Notes: generated by a model from the sequence alone, not told the origin. Shown: positions 1 to 8,430, counted from the stretch's first letter. The stretch: DNA of 34,460 bases from Acaryochloridaceae cyanobacterium SU_2_1 (GCA_012030735.1 JAAUUW010000013.1:1-34460), one strand, 5' to 3'. Program-made: numbers and translations.

Positions 1-1178
1 GGGTCATCAATACCGAAAGGGCAACAATTTTAGATGCTGGATGTGGTTCAGGATATAAGTCTTTGGTGTTAGCAGAAGCCAACCCAGGTGCCACCATTGT
101 CGGCATCGATTTATCCGCTGAGTCTGTGAGCCTCGCTAAGACTCGCTTAAAACATCATGGCTTTGATAATGCTCAATTTCACACCTTAGCCATTGAAGAT
201 ATCCCTCGCTTAGGCATGGAGTTTGACTATATCAATTGCGATGAGGTTCTTTACCTGTTTCCTAATCCTGCTGATGGCTTGGCTAGTTTAAAATCAGCCC
301 TCAAACCCCAAGGGATTATTCGCTCTAACTTACATAGTTCATGGCAACGCGCCCCTTACTTCCGGGCACAAAATGTTTTCCAAATGATGGGGCTGTTTGA
401 AAATAACCCTGAAGCCCTGGAGGTGGAATTAGTGCAAGAGATTATGAAAGCCCTTAAGCCTGGGACAGATCTAAAAGCAAGAGCATGGACTGCTGACTGC
501 GAAGCAGAAGATGCCCAAGAAACTATTTTGATGAATTATTTATTTCAAGGGGACCAAGGTTTTACCATCCGCCAGATGTTTGAGGCCATACAATCCGCCA
601 ACTTAGAGTTTCTGAGTATGGTCAACTGGCGACAATGGGAAGTGTTGAACTTGTTTGAAAACCCAGAGGATTTACCCGTATTTTTGGCCTTGAGTTTGCC
701 AGAGATCTCTGTGGAAGAACGCCTAACTTTGTTTGAGCTGTTACATCCGGTGCATCGGTTATTGGATTTTTGGTGTACTTCACCAGATCAAGAGCATCAT
801 CTCTTTCCTGTAGAGGCTTGGAGTAGCGAAGATTGGCAAAGGGCCAAGGTTCATCTCCATCCGCAACTACAAACTCAAGCAGCCAAAACTGCCTTTCTCA
901 AAAGTCTGCAAACGCAGCAGCCCTTGGATTTGTCAAAGCTACTGAGCATGACAACCACTAGCTCATTTTTTGTGGATAGCGCCGTGCTGCCTTCCTTGCT
1001 TCTCTTGGTTGAAGGCCCTCGATCCTTTCAGGATTTGGTTGAGCATCGACTGCGGTTGTTTCCCCATGATTGGGTCACAGGCACAGCGATGACAATGACT
1101 AAGGCAGCCGAGGAACTACAAGTTCTTTTGAGTCGCTTAGAAGTGTTTTTATACGTTTTGCTAGAGCTTGAATCCTGA
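1..1178 (+). CDS. class I SAM-dependent methyltransferase, 5' end cut by window edge
   Basis: The reading frame is already open at position 3, so the true start lies upstream of the window. The first residues contain the SAM-binding motif I (ILDAGCGSG, positions 30-56). An acidic end of strand 2 follows (GIDLS, near 102), then a motif-IV-like stretch (FDYINCDEVLYLF, near 223-261), so this is a Rossmann-fold class I methyltransferase. About 200 residues of mostly helical sequence rich in Leu and Trp follow the catalytic domain and probably form a substrate or regulatory domain. The substrate cannot be deduced. The TTG at 63 lies inside motif I and cannot be the start. The next gene is 176 bp away on the same strand. 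Assignment to the methyltransferase superfamily is firm; the specific function is unknown. Confidence 0.85.
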   Translation, partial: VINTERATILDAGCGSGYKSLVLAEANPGATIVGIDLSAESVSLAKTRLKHHGFDNAQFHTLAIEDIPRLGMEFDYINCDEVLYLFPNPADGLASLKSALKPQGIIRSNLHSSWQRAPYFRAQNVFQMMGLFENNPEALEVELVQEIMKALKPGTDLKARAWTADCEAEDAQETILMNYLFQGDQGFTIRQMFEAIQSANLEFLSMVNWRQWEVLNLFENPEDLPVFLALSLPEISVEERLTLFELLHPVHRLLDFWCTSPDQEHHLFPVEAWSSEDWQRAKVHLHPQLQTQAAKTAFLKSLQTQQPLDLSKLLSMTTTSSFFVDSAVLPSLLLLVEGPRSFQDLVEHRLRLFPHDWVTGTAMTMTKAAEELQVLLSRLEVFLYVLLELES

Positions 1179-1354
1179 GTCAGCGATCAGCAGATACCTC
1201 CTCATGCAGATCTCTTGTGCCAACCTTAAAGGTCATTGTTTATGCTGTATGGGAACACCAAGACTACTCAGTGAGTACAGATTCCTGTTAAGGCGGGATT
1301 GTTTGTAACGCTGATCAATCTTGAGCCGAGGCTGATATAGGAGACATAGGGATT

Positions 1355-1822
1355 ATGGAACAGCTACTCACTCCCATTGCAAACTTTTTTGAGGGTCTAG
1401 GATTGCCTGAACCCATTGTTCATTGGGGGCATCCTACCATGATGGGAATTGTTGTATTTGTGATGGGTTCCTATGCTGGTCTTAAGGGATGGCAAGGCCG
1501 GTTAGCGACCAATGAGGAAATCGGGAGTCAAAATCGGGCTGACCATGCCCAAATTGTCCCTTGGATGTTCTTATTTATTATTTTGGGTTATACCGGCGGG
1601 GTGTTGTCCTTGGTGATGCAAGATCATCCTATTTTTGCCAGTCCCCATTTTTGGACCGGCACAGTGGTGATTGGCCTGCTAGCTCTTAATGCCCTGTTCT
1701 CTCTGGGTAACTTTTGGGGCGATCGCAGCTTTCGGACTGCCCATGCTTACGTTGGCAGCTCGGCCCTAGCCTTATTGGTGATTCATGCCTTACTGGGGAT
1801 GCAGCTAGGGTTATCCTTCTAA
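1355..1822 (+). CDS. DUF4079 family integral membrane protein
   Basis: This 155-residue protein has about four hydrophobic segments (roughly residues 25-45, 68-88, 98-118 and 134-152). Conserved-looking histidines include the HWGHP motif near residue 23 and others at HAQ, HPIF, HFW, HAY and HALLG. The pattern matches the DUF4079 family, common in cyanobacteria and plastid-bearing lineages and similar in outline to small haem-binding membrane proteins. Its function is not established. The ATG start follows a GGAG-like sequence (ATAGGAGACATAGGG), with the purine-rich site 11-16 bases upstream. The protein probably sits in the thylakoid or plasma membrane; the histidine pattern would allow cofactor binding, but that is inference. 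The gene stands alone between the methyltransferase and the CRR6-like gene, with gaps above 150 bp on both sides. Confidence 0.8.
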   Translation: MEQLLTPIANFFEGLGLPEPIVHWGHPTMMGIVVFVMGSYAGLKGWQGRLATNEEIGSQNRADHAQIVPWMFLFIILGYTGGVLSLVMQDHPIFASPHFWTGTVVIGLLALNALFSLGNFWGDRSFRTAHAYVGSSALALLVIHALLGMQLGLSF

Positions 1823-1978
1823 CTCACATTGAACATTTGGGCATCTAAAGCCAAGATTAAAAACACTGGCCCACAGAATCCTGAAAAGCTATGGCGTTGC
1901 TGAAGGGTAGTAAAATCGGCAATGCCTCTGTCTGGGCATCATTTTGTGTGGGTATGAATTAAAGGGGCAAAACGGCTG

Positions 1979-2464
1979 ATGACCACAACGATTACCTTAA
2001 GGGCTACCCATATTGACAATCTTGACTTAGCCCCTGCGACAACTGTCATCAATCCCTGGCTGTCTGATCATATTCTTGAACATCAACAGGCATTGCAATT
2101 TGAAATCGATTATCCTCAAGCAGCAGATCAGCCCCAAGAATGGTCAGAGATCGCCGAGGTACGCCTTTGGTTTATTTACTTAGACAGCCTATACCCCTGG
2201 TTGCCGCTACTGCTAGACTGGCGCTCTGGAGAACTGGTTCGCTATATCGCTATGCTTGTTCCCCATCAATTTAGTGAGCGGGAAGGTATTTTATTTAATC
2301 CCCAAGCCCTTGATATATTGATCATGCATAAAGTCTTTGTGATCACTCATTGGCTGCGAGATCAAGGGCATCAGAGTCATGCCAAGGTGATCCAAATGGC
2401 AGAAATGTTTGGATATGAACTGGATGAGTCGATTTTTGACTTACTAGCGGCCCAATCTGATTGA
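1979..2464 (+). CDS. CRR6-like protein (DUF1817), NDH-1 complex assembly factor
   Basis: This 161-residue soluble protein contains the family's characteristic blocks: QFEIDYP near residue 40, then EVRLWFIYLDSLYPWLP, LVRYIAMLVPHQF and a C-terminal FGYELDESIFDLL. These match the chlororespiratory reduction 6 family. In plants CRR6 is needed to assemble subcomplex A of the chloroplast NADH dehydrogenase-like complex. Cyanobacterial homologues are linked to NDH-1 hydrophilic-arm assembly, especially maturation of NdhI. Length is normal for the family and no residues look lost. The ATG at 1979 is preceded by AAAGGGGCAAAACGGCTG, giving a plausible ribosome site about 10 bases upstream. No NDH genes are nearby, which is usual for this factor. 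Confidence 0.85.
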   Translation: MTTTITLRATHIDNLDLAPATTVINPWLSDHILEHQQALQFEIDYPQAADQPQEWSEIAEVRLWFIYLDSLYPWLPLLLDWRSGELVRYIAMLVPHQFSEREGILFNPQALDILIMHKVFVITHWLRDQGHQSHAKVIQMAEMFGYELDESIFDLLAAQSD

Positions 2465-2877
2465 GGAAAAGGAGTCCCCCTAGGCCCTCAAAGGCAATTT
2501 TCAGTACGAAGGGTATTGTCCTGTCACTATTGCCTACTCCGAATATTACCCCCTGAACGATGACCTTTTTAGCCATGGTAAGCCCTAGATTCGAGGCCCG
2601 ATGGAATCAGACTGGCAGAATTTCTCGTTTATTATGCAAGAGGAAAACCCCCAGCGAAAATGATTCCCTAGGGGCAGCTATGGCTTATCAACATACTCAG
2701 GATGCCCATTTCAGCGTCGCTCTGGAGCCTTTAGGACAATATTTGTAGAGCCTGCTATCTAGGAAAATACTTGTCAACTTCGAGCTGGAACTAAATGAGA
2801 GAGAGGAGCCAGCGGGTGACCCTTAGCACTCAAGCAGCTCATCAGGATTGAGAAGGTCTAAGTTTCAGAATTAACCC
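2465..2877. other. 413-bp intergenic region without a recognised gene
   Basis: Short open frames exist on both strands here (for example 2560-2748 forward), but none resembles a known protein. I looked for signature blocks of RNase P RNA, SRP RNA, tmRNA and tRNA and found none. It separates a forward gene from a leftward gene, so both end here. No clear T-tailed hairpin is visible. Confidence 0.5.
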
Positions 2878-3282
2878 TCAGCCCAGCAGTTGGCGTCGTT
2901 GTTGCTCAAACTCATATTCAGTAACCAATCCCTCTTGGCGCAGCGCTTCTAACTGTCGCAGAGCCTGGGCGATCGCATTGAGTTTCTCTGGCTCTAGGCT
3001 GGGTTGAGCCTTGAGGGGCCAGTCCGGATTAAAGGCTTGATCAAACCCTGTTTCGCCCTGGGAGAGATAAATGAGGGCATCGCATAAGCTGGCAATTCGG
3101 GTTAAGTTTCCTAAGGGTAAAGTGGCCCAGACTAAGCCAGGGATCAAGTAAATCGCTCCCCAGCGAAACTGGCCAAGATAGACCTTATGCAATCCCGGTA
3201 TCAGTAGCCCCAGCAGGGCTAACAGAATGGCGATAGTACGATTTTTGGCAGGCGGCAATCGGGTGCTGGCTTCGTGAGTCAT
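2878..3282 (-). CDS. TM2 domain membrane protein with C-terminal SHOCT-like motif
   Basis: This 134-residue protein has two hydrophobic segments separated by a short turn (about residues 15-32 and 40-60). The signature around LLGLLIPGLHKVYLGQFRWG is typical of TM2-domain proteins. The last 35 residues (LNAIAQALRQLEALRQEGL followed by TEYEFEQQRRQLLG) form the short amphipathic SHOCT-like motif often found at the end of small bacterial membrane proteins. The biochemical role is unknown for this architecture. No Shine-Dalgarno is evident before the ATG at 3282. The upstream region (3283-3490) is shared with the divergent response-regulator gene, and it carries a CATGGGAT direct repeat close to this gene's start. 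Confidence 0.75.
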   Translation of the reverse strand: MTHEASTRLPPAKNRTIAILLALLGLLIPGLHKVYLGQFRWGAIYLIPGLVWATLPLGNLTRIASLCDALIYLSQGETGFDQAFNPDWPLKAQPSLEPEKLNAIAQALRQLEALRQEGLVTEYEFEQQRRQLLG

Positions 3283-3310
3283 GGGCAGTCGATGGCCTTA
3301 ATATCAGCAG

Positions 3311-3332
3311 CATGGGATCAATAACATGGGAT
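3311..3332. repeat. 8-bp direct repeat CATGGGAT with 14-bp period
   Basis: CATGGGAT occurs at 3311-3318 and 3325-3332, just upstream of the minus-strand TM2 gene and within the divergent intergenic region shared with the response regulator. It could be a regulator site, but the 14-bp period is not close to one or two helical turns, so chance is a fair alternative. Confidence 0.3.
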
Positions 3333-3490
3333 AGTTTTAGCATAGGTCGGTTGATTTTGTGGAAGAGATGCGATAATTTCCCCCTGCCCACGGAATTCAC
3401 TCTAAAGAAAGATTATGCTTGGGTTAAGTCGCTAGGGGGCTAGGGCTGGAGTGATAGAATCGGCTTGTTCCCATTCTCTACAAGTTTTAT

Positions 3491-4255
3491 ATGCAATCGA
3501 CGGCACTGAATATTAGCCAGTTAGAGCAGATTCCCACCGCCCTAGGGCAAATCTTACTGGTGGAAGATGAGAAGAATATTCGAGAAACCATTGCTTCGGT
3601 TTTGGAGGGACAGGGCTATCGGGTGATCTCCGTCGCTGACGGCCAAGCAGCTCTTGATGTCATTCAGCAGTTTAAATCGCGATCGCACCTCCCCAGCCCT
3701 TCATCCCTAGACTTGATCATCCTCGACATTATGTTGCCAGGGATGAGCGGCATAGATATTTGTCGGTTTATTCGCCAGCAGAATAGCACCGTTCCTGTGT
3801 TGATGTTGAGCGCTAAAGGCACAGAAACTGATCGGGTGATCGGTCTAGAGGTTGGGGCTGATGATTATTTAACCAAGCCCTTTGGGATCAGAGAACTCAC
3901 TGCCCGCTGCCGAGCGCTCCTCCGCCGCCAGCAACTCAATCGCACGGATCAACTCTCTACTCTGTTGAGCTGTCGAGAGATTTCTCTTCAGCTCGAAGAA
4001 TGTCGAGTCATGGTTAGGGGCGAAGAAGTCAACCTCTCCCCTAAGGAATTTCGGATCTTAGAATTATTCATGCGCTATCCTCGCCGAGTTTGGCCTCGGG
4101 AGCAGATTTTAGACCAACTTTGGGGGCCAGATTATATTGGCGATAGCAAAACTGTCGATGTTCATATTCGATGGCTACGACAGAAAATAGAACTCGATCC
4201 CAGCAATCCTGATTATTTAGTCACGGTTCGGGGCTTCGGTTATCGGTTTGGTTGA
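3491..4255 (+). CDS. sphR: OmpR/PhoB-class response regulator, probably SphR (phosphate regulon)
   Basis: The 254-residue protein has an N-terminal receiver domain followed by a winged-helix DNA-binding domain. The acidic pair is in LLVEDEKN (near D26), the phosphoacceptor is D79 in LIILDIMLPG and the conserved lysine is K129 in YLTKPFG. The C-terminal domain carries the PhoB-type pattern ending in VDVHIRWLRQKIE and VTVRGFGYRFG. A loop of about ten extra residues precedes the phosphoacceptor strand (FKSRSHLPSPSS). The next gene encodes a PAS histidine kinase with the features of cyanobacterial SphS, so the pair probably controls inorganic phosphate starvation genes. That assignment rests on context and remembered family resemblance; another OmpR-class pair is possible. 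The gap to the kinase is 128-140 bp, so a separate promoter is possible. Confidence 0.75.
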   Translation: MQSTALNISQLEQIPTALGQILLVEDEKNIRETIASVLEGQGYRVISVADGQAALDVIQQFKSRSHLPSPSSLDLIILDIMLPGMSGIDICRFIRQQNSTVPVLMLSAKGTETDRVIGLEVGADDYLTKPFGIRELTARCRALLRRQQLNRTDQLSTLLSCREISLQLEECRVMVRGEEVNLSPKEFRILELFMRYPRRVWPREQILDQLWGPDYIGDSKTVDVHIRWLRQKIELDPSNPDYLVTVRGFGYRFG

Positions 4256-4299
4256 TAGTCTTCGCCTCTGGGCAGATCCAGTCGAAGATTAAAAAATAC

Positions 4300-4330
4300 C
4301 AATTAACCAGAAAAAACCGACTCAATTAAC
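4300..4330 (+). repeat. CAATTAAC direct repeat upstream of the histidine kinase gene
   Basis: CAATTAAC is repeated at 4300-4307 and 4323-4330, 23 bp apart, in the gap between the response regulator and kinase genes. The TTAAC core resembles the cyanobacterial Pho box half-site (PyTTAAPyPy), but the spacing is not the 11-bp period expected of tandem Pho boxes. A related CTTAACCC lies on the minus strand at 3421-3428 upstream of the regulator. Regulatory meaning is inference. Confidence 0.3.
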
Positions 4331-4395
4331 ACTCGGAGTTTTTTCTAAACAGGTATCTATCTGAATAAAGAGAGCATCCGTTATTGGAGTTTTCT

Positions 4396-5787
4396 GTGAT
4401 ATTCCTAGGGTTTTTGGTGGGATTAGGAATTGGCCTTAGCCTCTGGTTAGGGTCTATGCGCCAGTTTAATCGAAGATTGGCTGCAATCATCGATCCGCTC
4501 ACCAGCCATACCTATGGCTCTGCGCTCTCTCCCTTCAGTCGGCTATTGCGACTAACTCAGCAATATGAACGTGACTTGCAAGCAGTGGTTGAAGAGGTAG
4601 AGAATTGGAAAACCATTCTGAGCAACGCCCCCGTGGGCTATTTACAAGTGAACGCCAGCGATCAACTCTATTGGCTGAATCAGCGCGCTGGTGAGTTACT
4701 GAATATCCCTGATGCTCTAGTGGAGAATAGACAGGAGCATATTCCACCTTTGTTCTTAAAGGTGATTCGCTCCTTGGAGTTAGACCAACTCATCCATAAG
4801 GTGCGCCGCGATCAACAGCGCCAACAACTGGATTGGCTGTTGCATATTCCTTCCAGAGATGATTCAGAAACGGCTCAGAAAATACCCTTGCGAGCCTATG
4901 GCTTACCCCTAGCTCAGGGCCATGTGGGCCTTTATGTTGAAGATCGACAAGAGGCCAATACCCTGAGGGCCGAACGAGATCGCTGGACCTCGGATGTGGC
5001 CCATGAATTGAAAACCCCACTGACTGCCATTCGATTAATGGCCGAAGCGCTCGCTGACCAAGTGGATCTGCCCCATCGTTCGCGGCTAGAACGCTTGCTC
5101 CAAGAGGTTCTTCGCCTCAGTGATTTAGTCCAAGATCTGTTAGAACTGAGTCGGATCACGTTCAACCAATCGCAATCCCTGCAATTAGAAAGGGTTGATC
5201 TACCAGAACTCATTCAAAAAGCCTGGTTAAGTCTAGAACCCTTAGCCCAAAGAAATAATTTATTTCTCTACTATCAAGGGCCAAACAGTCTGACCATAGA
5301 GGCGGATGCCAAGCGCCTCTATCGAGTGTTTCTAAATTTAATGGATAACGCCATTCAATATAGTCCCCCCGATCAACCCATTATTGTCCAACTGTCTAGG
5401 CAATCTTCACCCCCATTGGCTGACTCTGCGGGCTCTTTTCCACAGTCTAGCCCCCTTTTAAATCAAGTCTATGTTGATGTGATTGATAGTGGTTTTGGCT
5501 TTGCTGAGGAGGCGATTCCCTTTTTGTTTCAGCGATTTTATCGCTTTGATCCCTCGCGAGCTAGATTCTCTTTGCCTGCCCCTGCTCCCCGTCAGTTGGC
5601 ACCGATTTTGGCCCTTGAGTCTAAGATCCAGCCCCCACAGCCACAGCCCTTGCCCAGCTCAAGTGGAAGTGGCTTAGGACTTGCCATCGCCCAACAAATT
5701 GTAGTGGCCCATGGCGGGTTAATTTGCGCAAGTAACCATCCCCAAACCGGCGGGGCTTGGCTACAAATCCAGTTGCCCATTCCTTAA
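4396..5787 (+). CDS. sphS: PAS-domain sensor histidine kinase, probably SphS (phosphate sensor)
   Basis: The protein has one N-terminal hydrophobic segment, a PAS-like domain (around NAPVGYLQVNASDQLYWLN), a DHp domain with the phosphoacceptor histidine in VAHELKTPLTAIR, and an ATPase domain. The ATPase domain shows an N box (NLMDNAIQYSPP), G1 (DSGFGF), F box (FLFQRFYR) and G2 (GSGLGLAIA). A proline-rich insert lies between the F and G2 boxes. This membrane-tethered PAS architecture next to an OmpR regulator fits SphS, which responds to low phosphate. I prefer GTG 4396 as the start because GGAG lies six bases upstream; an in-frame TTG at 4384 lengthens the protein by four residues. The stop codon overlaps the convergent xthA stop by three shared bases. 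Another kinase class remains possible. Confidence 0.75.
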   Translation: MIFLGFLVGLGIGLSLWLGSMRQFNRRLAAIIDPLTSHTYGSALSPFSRLLRLTQQYERDLQAVVEEVENWKTILSNAPVGYLQVNASDQLYWLNQRAGELLNIPDALVENRQEHIPPLFLKVIRSLELDQLIHKVRRDQQRQQLDWLLHIPSRDDSETAQKIPLRAYGLPLAQGHVGLYVEDRQEANTLRAERDRWTSDVAHELKTPLTAIRLMAEALADQVDLPHRSRLERLLQEVLRLSDLVQDLLELSRITFNQSQSLQLERVDLPELIQKAWLSLEPLAQRNNLFLYYQGPNSLTIEADAKRLYRVFLNLMDNAIQYSPPDQPIIVQLSRQSSPPLADSAGSFPQSSPLLNQVYVDVIDSGFGFAEEAIPFLFQRFYRFDPSRARFSLPAPAPRQLAPILALESKIQPPQPQPLPSSSGSGLGLAIAQQIVVAHGGLICASNHPQTGGAWLQIQLPIP

Positions 5788-6611
5788 AGTGCTGCCATGT
5801 CTAGCTCTACAGTGACGGGCACATGGTCACTGGGTTGGGGGAGGCGGCGGGGAGCGGTATCAATGGTGCAGGCAGTCGCTGCTTGATAGAGGGCCTTGCT
5901 GAGATACTGGTGATCAATCCGCCAGCCTCGGTTGCGCTGGAAGCCTCCTGCCCGGTAATTCCACCAACTAAAATGTCCCCCCTCCGCCGTAAATTTACGA
6001 AAAGCGTCTTGTAATCCTATTTGGAGAACTCGTTGCAAGGCTTGTCGTTCGAGATCGCTTGCCATAATATGGTGCGCTCGCTCGCTCGCGTCATGAATAT
6101 CTCGATCCTCTAGTGCGATATTAAAGTCTCCACAGATTAATAAATGGCAGGGATCTTGCTGGAGCAAATTCTGAATATATTCCTCCAATAGCGCCAGCCA
6201 TTCCAATTTGTAGTAGTATTTGTCGCTGCCGATTTCGGAGCCATTGGGTACATAGAGGTTGAGAATGCGGAGGCTAGGCTGCTCGGCACCGGAGGGAGAT
6301 GAGATCGCACAGATCAGCCGCTTCTGTTGATCAAAGCGTTCCGTAGCCTCAGAGGATCCTAAAACTGACGTAAAACCAACTTGAACATTCTTTAATGCTT
6401 GTCGACTGATCAGCGCCACCCCGTTATATGCCTTTTGACCAGAGATATAGACCTGGTAACCCTCACTCTCAAACGCTGACTGGGGAAACAATTCGTCAAC
6501 CACTTTTGTCTCTTGCAAGCATAAAACATCAACAGCATTGACATAGAGCCAATTCAATACATGATCTAAACGAGTTCTAATGGAATTGACATTCCAAGTT
6601 GCAATTTTCAT
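5784..6611 (-). CDS. xthA: exodeoxyribonuclease III
   Basis: This 275-residue endonuclease/exonuclease/phosphatase-family enzyme cleaves at abasic sites and removes 3' blocking groups in base-excision repair. Family motifs appear in order: MKIATWNVNSIR at the N-terminus, LCLQETKV with the metal-binding glutamate, GVALISR, LNLYVPNG, ICGDFNIALEDRDI, GWRIDHQYLS and a final PSDHVPV holding the catalytic histidine. Length is normal for the XthA group. ATG 6611 is the best start: AAGGA sits eight bases upstream on the minus strand, whereas an in-frame TTG at 6617 would be too close to it. The gene converges with the kinase gene and the two stop codons interleave (5784-5787), so there is no room for a terminator between them. 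Confidence 0.93.
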   Translation of the reverse strand: MKIATWNVNSIRTRLDHVLNWLYVNAVDVLCLQETKVVDELFPQSAFESEGYQVYISGQKAYNGVALISRQALKNVQVGFTSVLGSSEATERFDQQKRLICAISSPSGAEQPSLRILNLYVPNGSEIGSDKYYYKLEWLALLEEYIQNLLQQDPCHLLICGDFNIALEDRDIHDASERAHHIMASDLERQALQRVLQIGLQDAFRKFTAEGGHFSWWNYRAGGFQRNRGWRIDHQYLSKALYQAATACTIDTAPRRLPQPSDHVPVTVELDMAAL

Positions 6612-6957
6612 CGTCAAATTCCTTCGCTCCCTAGCAATGTTCCCAGCAAGTTAGCCCAAGTCAGCACCTTAACCCATCCCTTGAGCAAATTTAGACCTTA
6701 GCAACCCAACCGCTCTTTTTCTTCAACTTGTCAGATATGAATGGATTCTTAGTCTTAAGATTTAATCGTAAGTATTCTCACTTAAGCAAAGATACTTAAA
6801 AGAGTAGAATGACATCCTTTTCTTGGATCCTTAGCCTTGCTGTACCCAATTTTTCTGAGAATTAACACATATTTTGCAAAGATTTTTAACTAGTTAGCAA
6901 GTCTAAACATAAAGAAAATATAAATCCATTAATCATGGCTGGGGATCACTCTATCGC
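6612..6957. other. 346-bp AT-rich divergent intergenic region
   Basis: This stretch lies between xthA (leftward) and the small forward ORF at 6958, so it should hold both promoters. It is clearly richer in A and T than its surroundings, especially 6720-6920. ACTTAAGCAAAGATACTTAAAA near 6779-6800 contains two copies of ACTTAA. I see no confident -35/-10 pair and no structured RNA. Confidence 0.45.
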
Positions 6958-7143
6958 ATGTCCTTCAAGGCTTTTTCTCCTTTTGATACGGCCAAAGTTT
7001 ATTTCCACAAAAACTACTATAGAGGAGAACATGACTTTGATCCCCAATGCTATAAGTTCGCAAAAGAGCTTCGTTATATCAACAAATATTGCCAAGTCGC
7101 TCTGAATCGTATCTTTTTACAGTCTTTAACTCATCTATTATGA
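6958..7143 (+). CDS. possible small ORF (61 aa) translationally coupled to the next gene
   Basis: The ATG at 6958 opens a 61-codon frame rich in aromatic and basic residues (YFHKNYYRGEHDF). I do not recognise it. Its TGA overlaps the ATG of the following cysteine-rich gene in the arrangement ATGA (7140-7143), which is typical of coupled genes. A GGGGA lies about 12 bases before the ATG, rather far for a ribosome site. It could equally be a chance frame in the leader of the next gene; only comparison with relatives would decide. Confidence 0.35.
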   Translation: MSFKAFSPFDTAKVYFHKNYYRGEHDFDPQCYKFAKELRYINKYCQVALNRIFLQSLTHLL

Positions 7144-7415
7144 GCCAACCGAGCAGTTCTAACTTCGTCAAGTCATTGAATTCCCACCCCTTTGCTTGCC
7201 GATATTGTCGACATTACGATCCCCAGGGGAGGCGAGGCGGTCACTGCAAGAAGTTAGGGGTACCAGTGCGTGGCGGCTGGAATGCTTGCAACCTCATGAT
7301 CCCCGTCTTTAAATCCTCCCGGGATCAAATCGATGAGATGGTTCTTACTGCAGCAGATGCGCTCATGCCTGCTCTAGCAAAGCCCAATAACCAAGTACTC
7401 ACAAACCCTATTTAA
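7140..7415 (+). CDS. small conserved four-cysteine protein, probable metal-binding
   Basis: The 91-residue product has a cysteine pattern C-x2-C-x11-C followed by a fourth cysteine in WNACNLM (FACRYCRHY, GGHCKKLG, NACNLM). This spacing suggests a small zinc or iron-sulfur site. It resembles short conserved cyanobacterial proteins of unknown function that I recall only in outline. The C-terminal third (SRDQIDEMVLTAADALM) looks helical. I chose ATG 7140 because the longer frame upstream from 7089 overlaps the preceding ORF and lacks conserved character. The start overlaps the stop of the upstream small ORF by four bases. A strong hairpin at 7496-7530 lies about 80 bases downstream. Confidence 0.65.
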   Translation: MSQPSSSNFVKSLNSHPFACRYCRHYDPQGRRGGHCKKLGVPVRGGWNACNLMIPVFKSSRDQIDEMVLTAADALMPALAKPNNQVLTNPI

Positions 7416-7495
7416 AACTCTCAATCGTTTGCTCTGGTTATACCTGGCTGATCAACCTGTTTTTGAAATTTTTTTACGTAATTCATTTAACTAAA

Positions 7496-7530
7496 GGGGC
7501 AGCAGGGAAGATCATCTCCCCTGCTGCCCC
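7496..7530. terminator. strong hairpin between convergent genes, probable terminator
   Basis: GGGGCAGCAGGG (7496-7507) pairs perfectly with CCCTGCTGCCCC (7519-7530), and the interior AGAT/ATCT can extend the stem. It sits between the forward cysteine-rich gene (end 7415) and leftward menB (end 7587). The T-tracts are short on both sides (TAGCTTTTAT forward, TTTAGTTAAAT reverse), so bidirectional termination is likely but efficiency is uncertain. Confidence 0.7.
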
Positions 7531-7586
7531 TAGCTTTTATGGGCACTTCAGATCAAGAGATTACCCCAAGGATGACAGCCTCGATC

Positions 7587-8420
7587 TCACGGTCGCCAAG
7601 GAAATTGTCGAAAATCTGGATCCCGCTTTTCTAAGAACGCATTCTTACCCTCGGCACTTTCCTCATTCATATAAAACAAAAGAGTGGCATTTCCGGCTAA
7701 CTCCTGGAGTCCAGCCTGACCATCGCAGTCGGCATTAAAGGCCGCCTTCAAACAGCGAATCGCCAAGGGGCTTTTTTGCAAGATTTCTGTAGCCCAACGA
7801 ACCCCTTCAGCCTCCAGTTCATCAATGGGTACCACGGTATTAACTAACCCCATAGACAGGGCTTCTTGGGCATTATATTGACGGCAAAGAAACCAGATTT
7901 CCCTAGCTTTCTTCTGGCCCACAACCCGAGCCAAGTAACTGGCCCCAAAGCCAGCATCGAAGCTACCCACCTTAGGGCCAGTTTGCCCAAAAATTGCATT
8001 GTCAGCTGCGATCGTCAGATCGCAAAGCAAATGCAAGACATGTCCTCCCCCAATAGCATAGCCAGCGACCAAGGCGATCACAACCTTGGGGATCGAACGC
8101 ATGAGCCGCTGCAAATCTAAAACATTCAGACGAGGAACGCCATCAGCGCCGATATAGCCCGCTTCGCCACGAATACTTTGATCTCCACCGGAACAGAAGG
8201 CATATTTGCCATCAGTATGCGGCCCAGCTCCTGTCAGTAAAATGACACCTATTTTAGGATCTTCCCGAGCATCAATAAAGGCATCGTAAAGCTCAAAAAC
8301 CGTTTGGGGCCGAAATGCATTCCGTTTATGGGGACGATTGATGGTAACTCTAGCAATACCCTCTGCTTTGTGATACAGAACATCTTCGTAAGCTTTGATG
8401 GGTTGCCAGGAAACAGACAT
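7587..8420 (-). CDS. menB: 1,4-dihydroxy-2-naphthoyl-CoA synthase
   Basis: This 277-residue crotonase-fold enzyme cyclises o-succinylbenzoyl-CoA in the pathway to phylloquinone, the photosystem I electron carrier of cyanobacteria. Typical MenB blocks are visible: YEDVLYHK near the N-terminus, [20 protein letters not shown] (oxyanion and catalytic loop), [27 protein letters not shown] and the C-terminal [14 protein letters not shown] 8420 is preferred over an in-frame ATG at 8456, because the family starts just before this tryptophan-containing segment and the longer start would overlap the upstream gene by 26 bases. There is no clear Shine-Dalgarno. The gene starts 10 bases after the upstream VOC-like gene ends, so the two probably share a transcript. 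Confidence 0.93.
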   Translation of the reverse strand: MSVSWQPIKAYEDVLYHKAEGIARVTINRPHKRNAFRPQTVFELYDAFIDAREDPKIGVILLTGAGPHTDGKYAFCSGGDQSIRGEAGYIGADGVPRLNVLDLQRLMRSIPKVVIALVAGYAIGGGHVLHLLCDLTIAADNAIFGQTGPKVGSFDAGFGASYLARVVGQKKAREIWFLCRQYNAQEALSMGLVNTVVPIDELEAEGVRWATEILQKSPLAIRCLKAAFNADCDGQAGLQELAGNATLLFYMNEESAEGKNAFLEKRDPDFRQFPWRP

Positions 8421-8430
8421 GGGGAGGACC

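Noticed and set aside
2560-2748. 62-codon forward open frame in the gap after the CRR6-like gene
   Set aside because: No recognisable domain, no clear ribosome site and arbitrary composition; an equally long frame exists on the opposite strand.
2465-2877. Structured RNA gene (RNase P, SRP, 6S or tmRNA) in the 413-bp gap
   Set aside because: Signature sequence blocks of these RNAs are absent and no extended pairing was found by eye.
7463-7738. 91-codon forward open frame
   Set aside because: It runs through the strong hairpin at 7496-7530 and over the end of menB in antisense; most likely chance.
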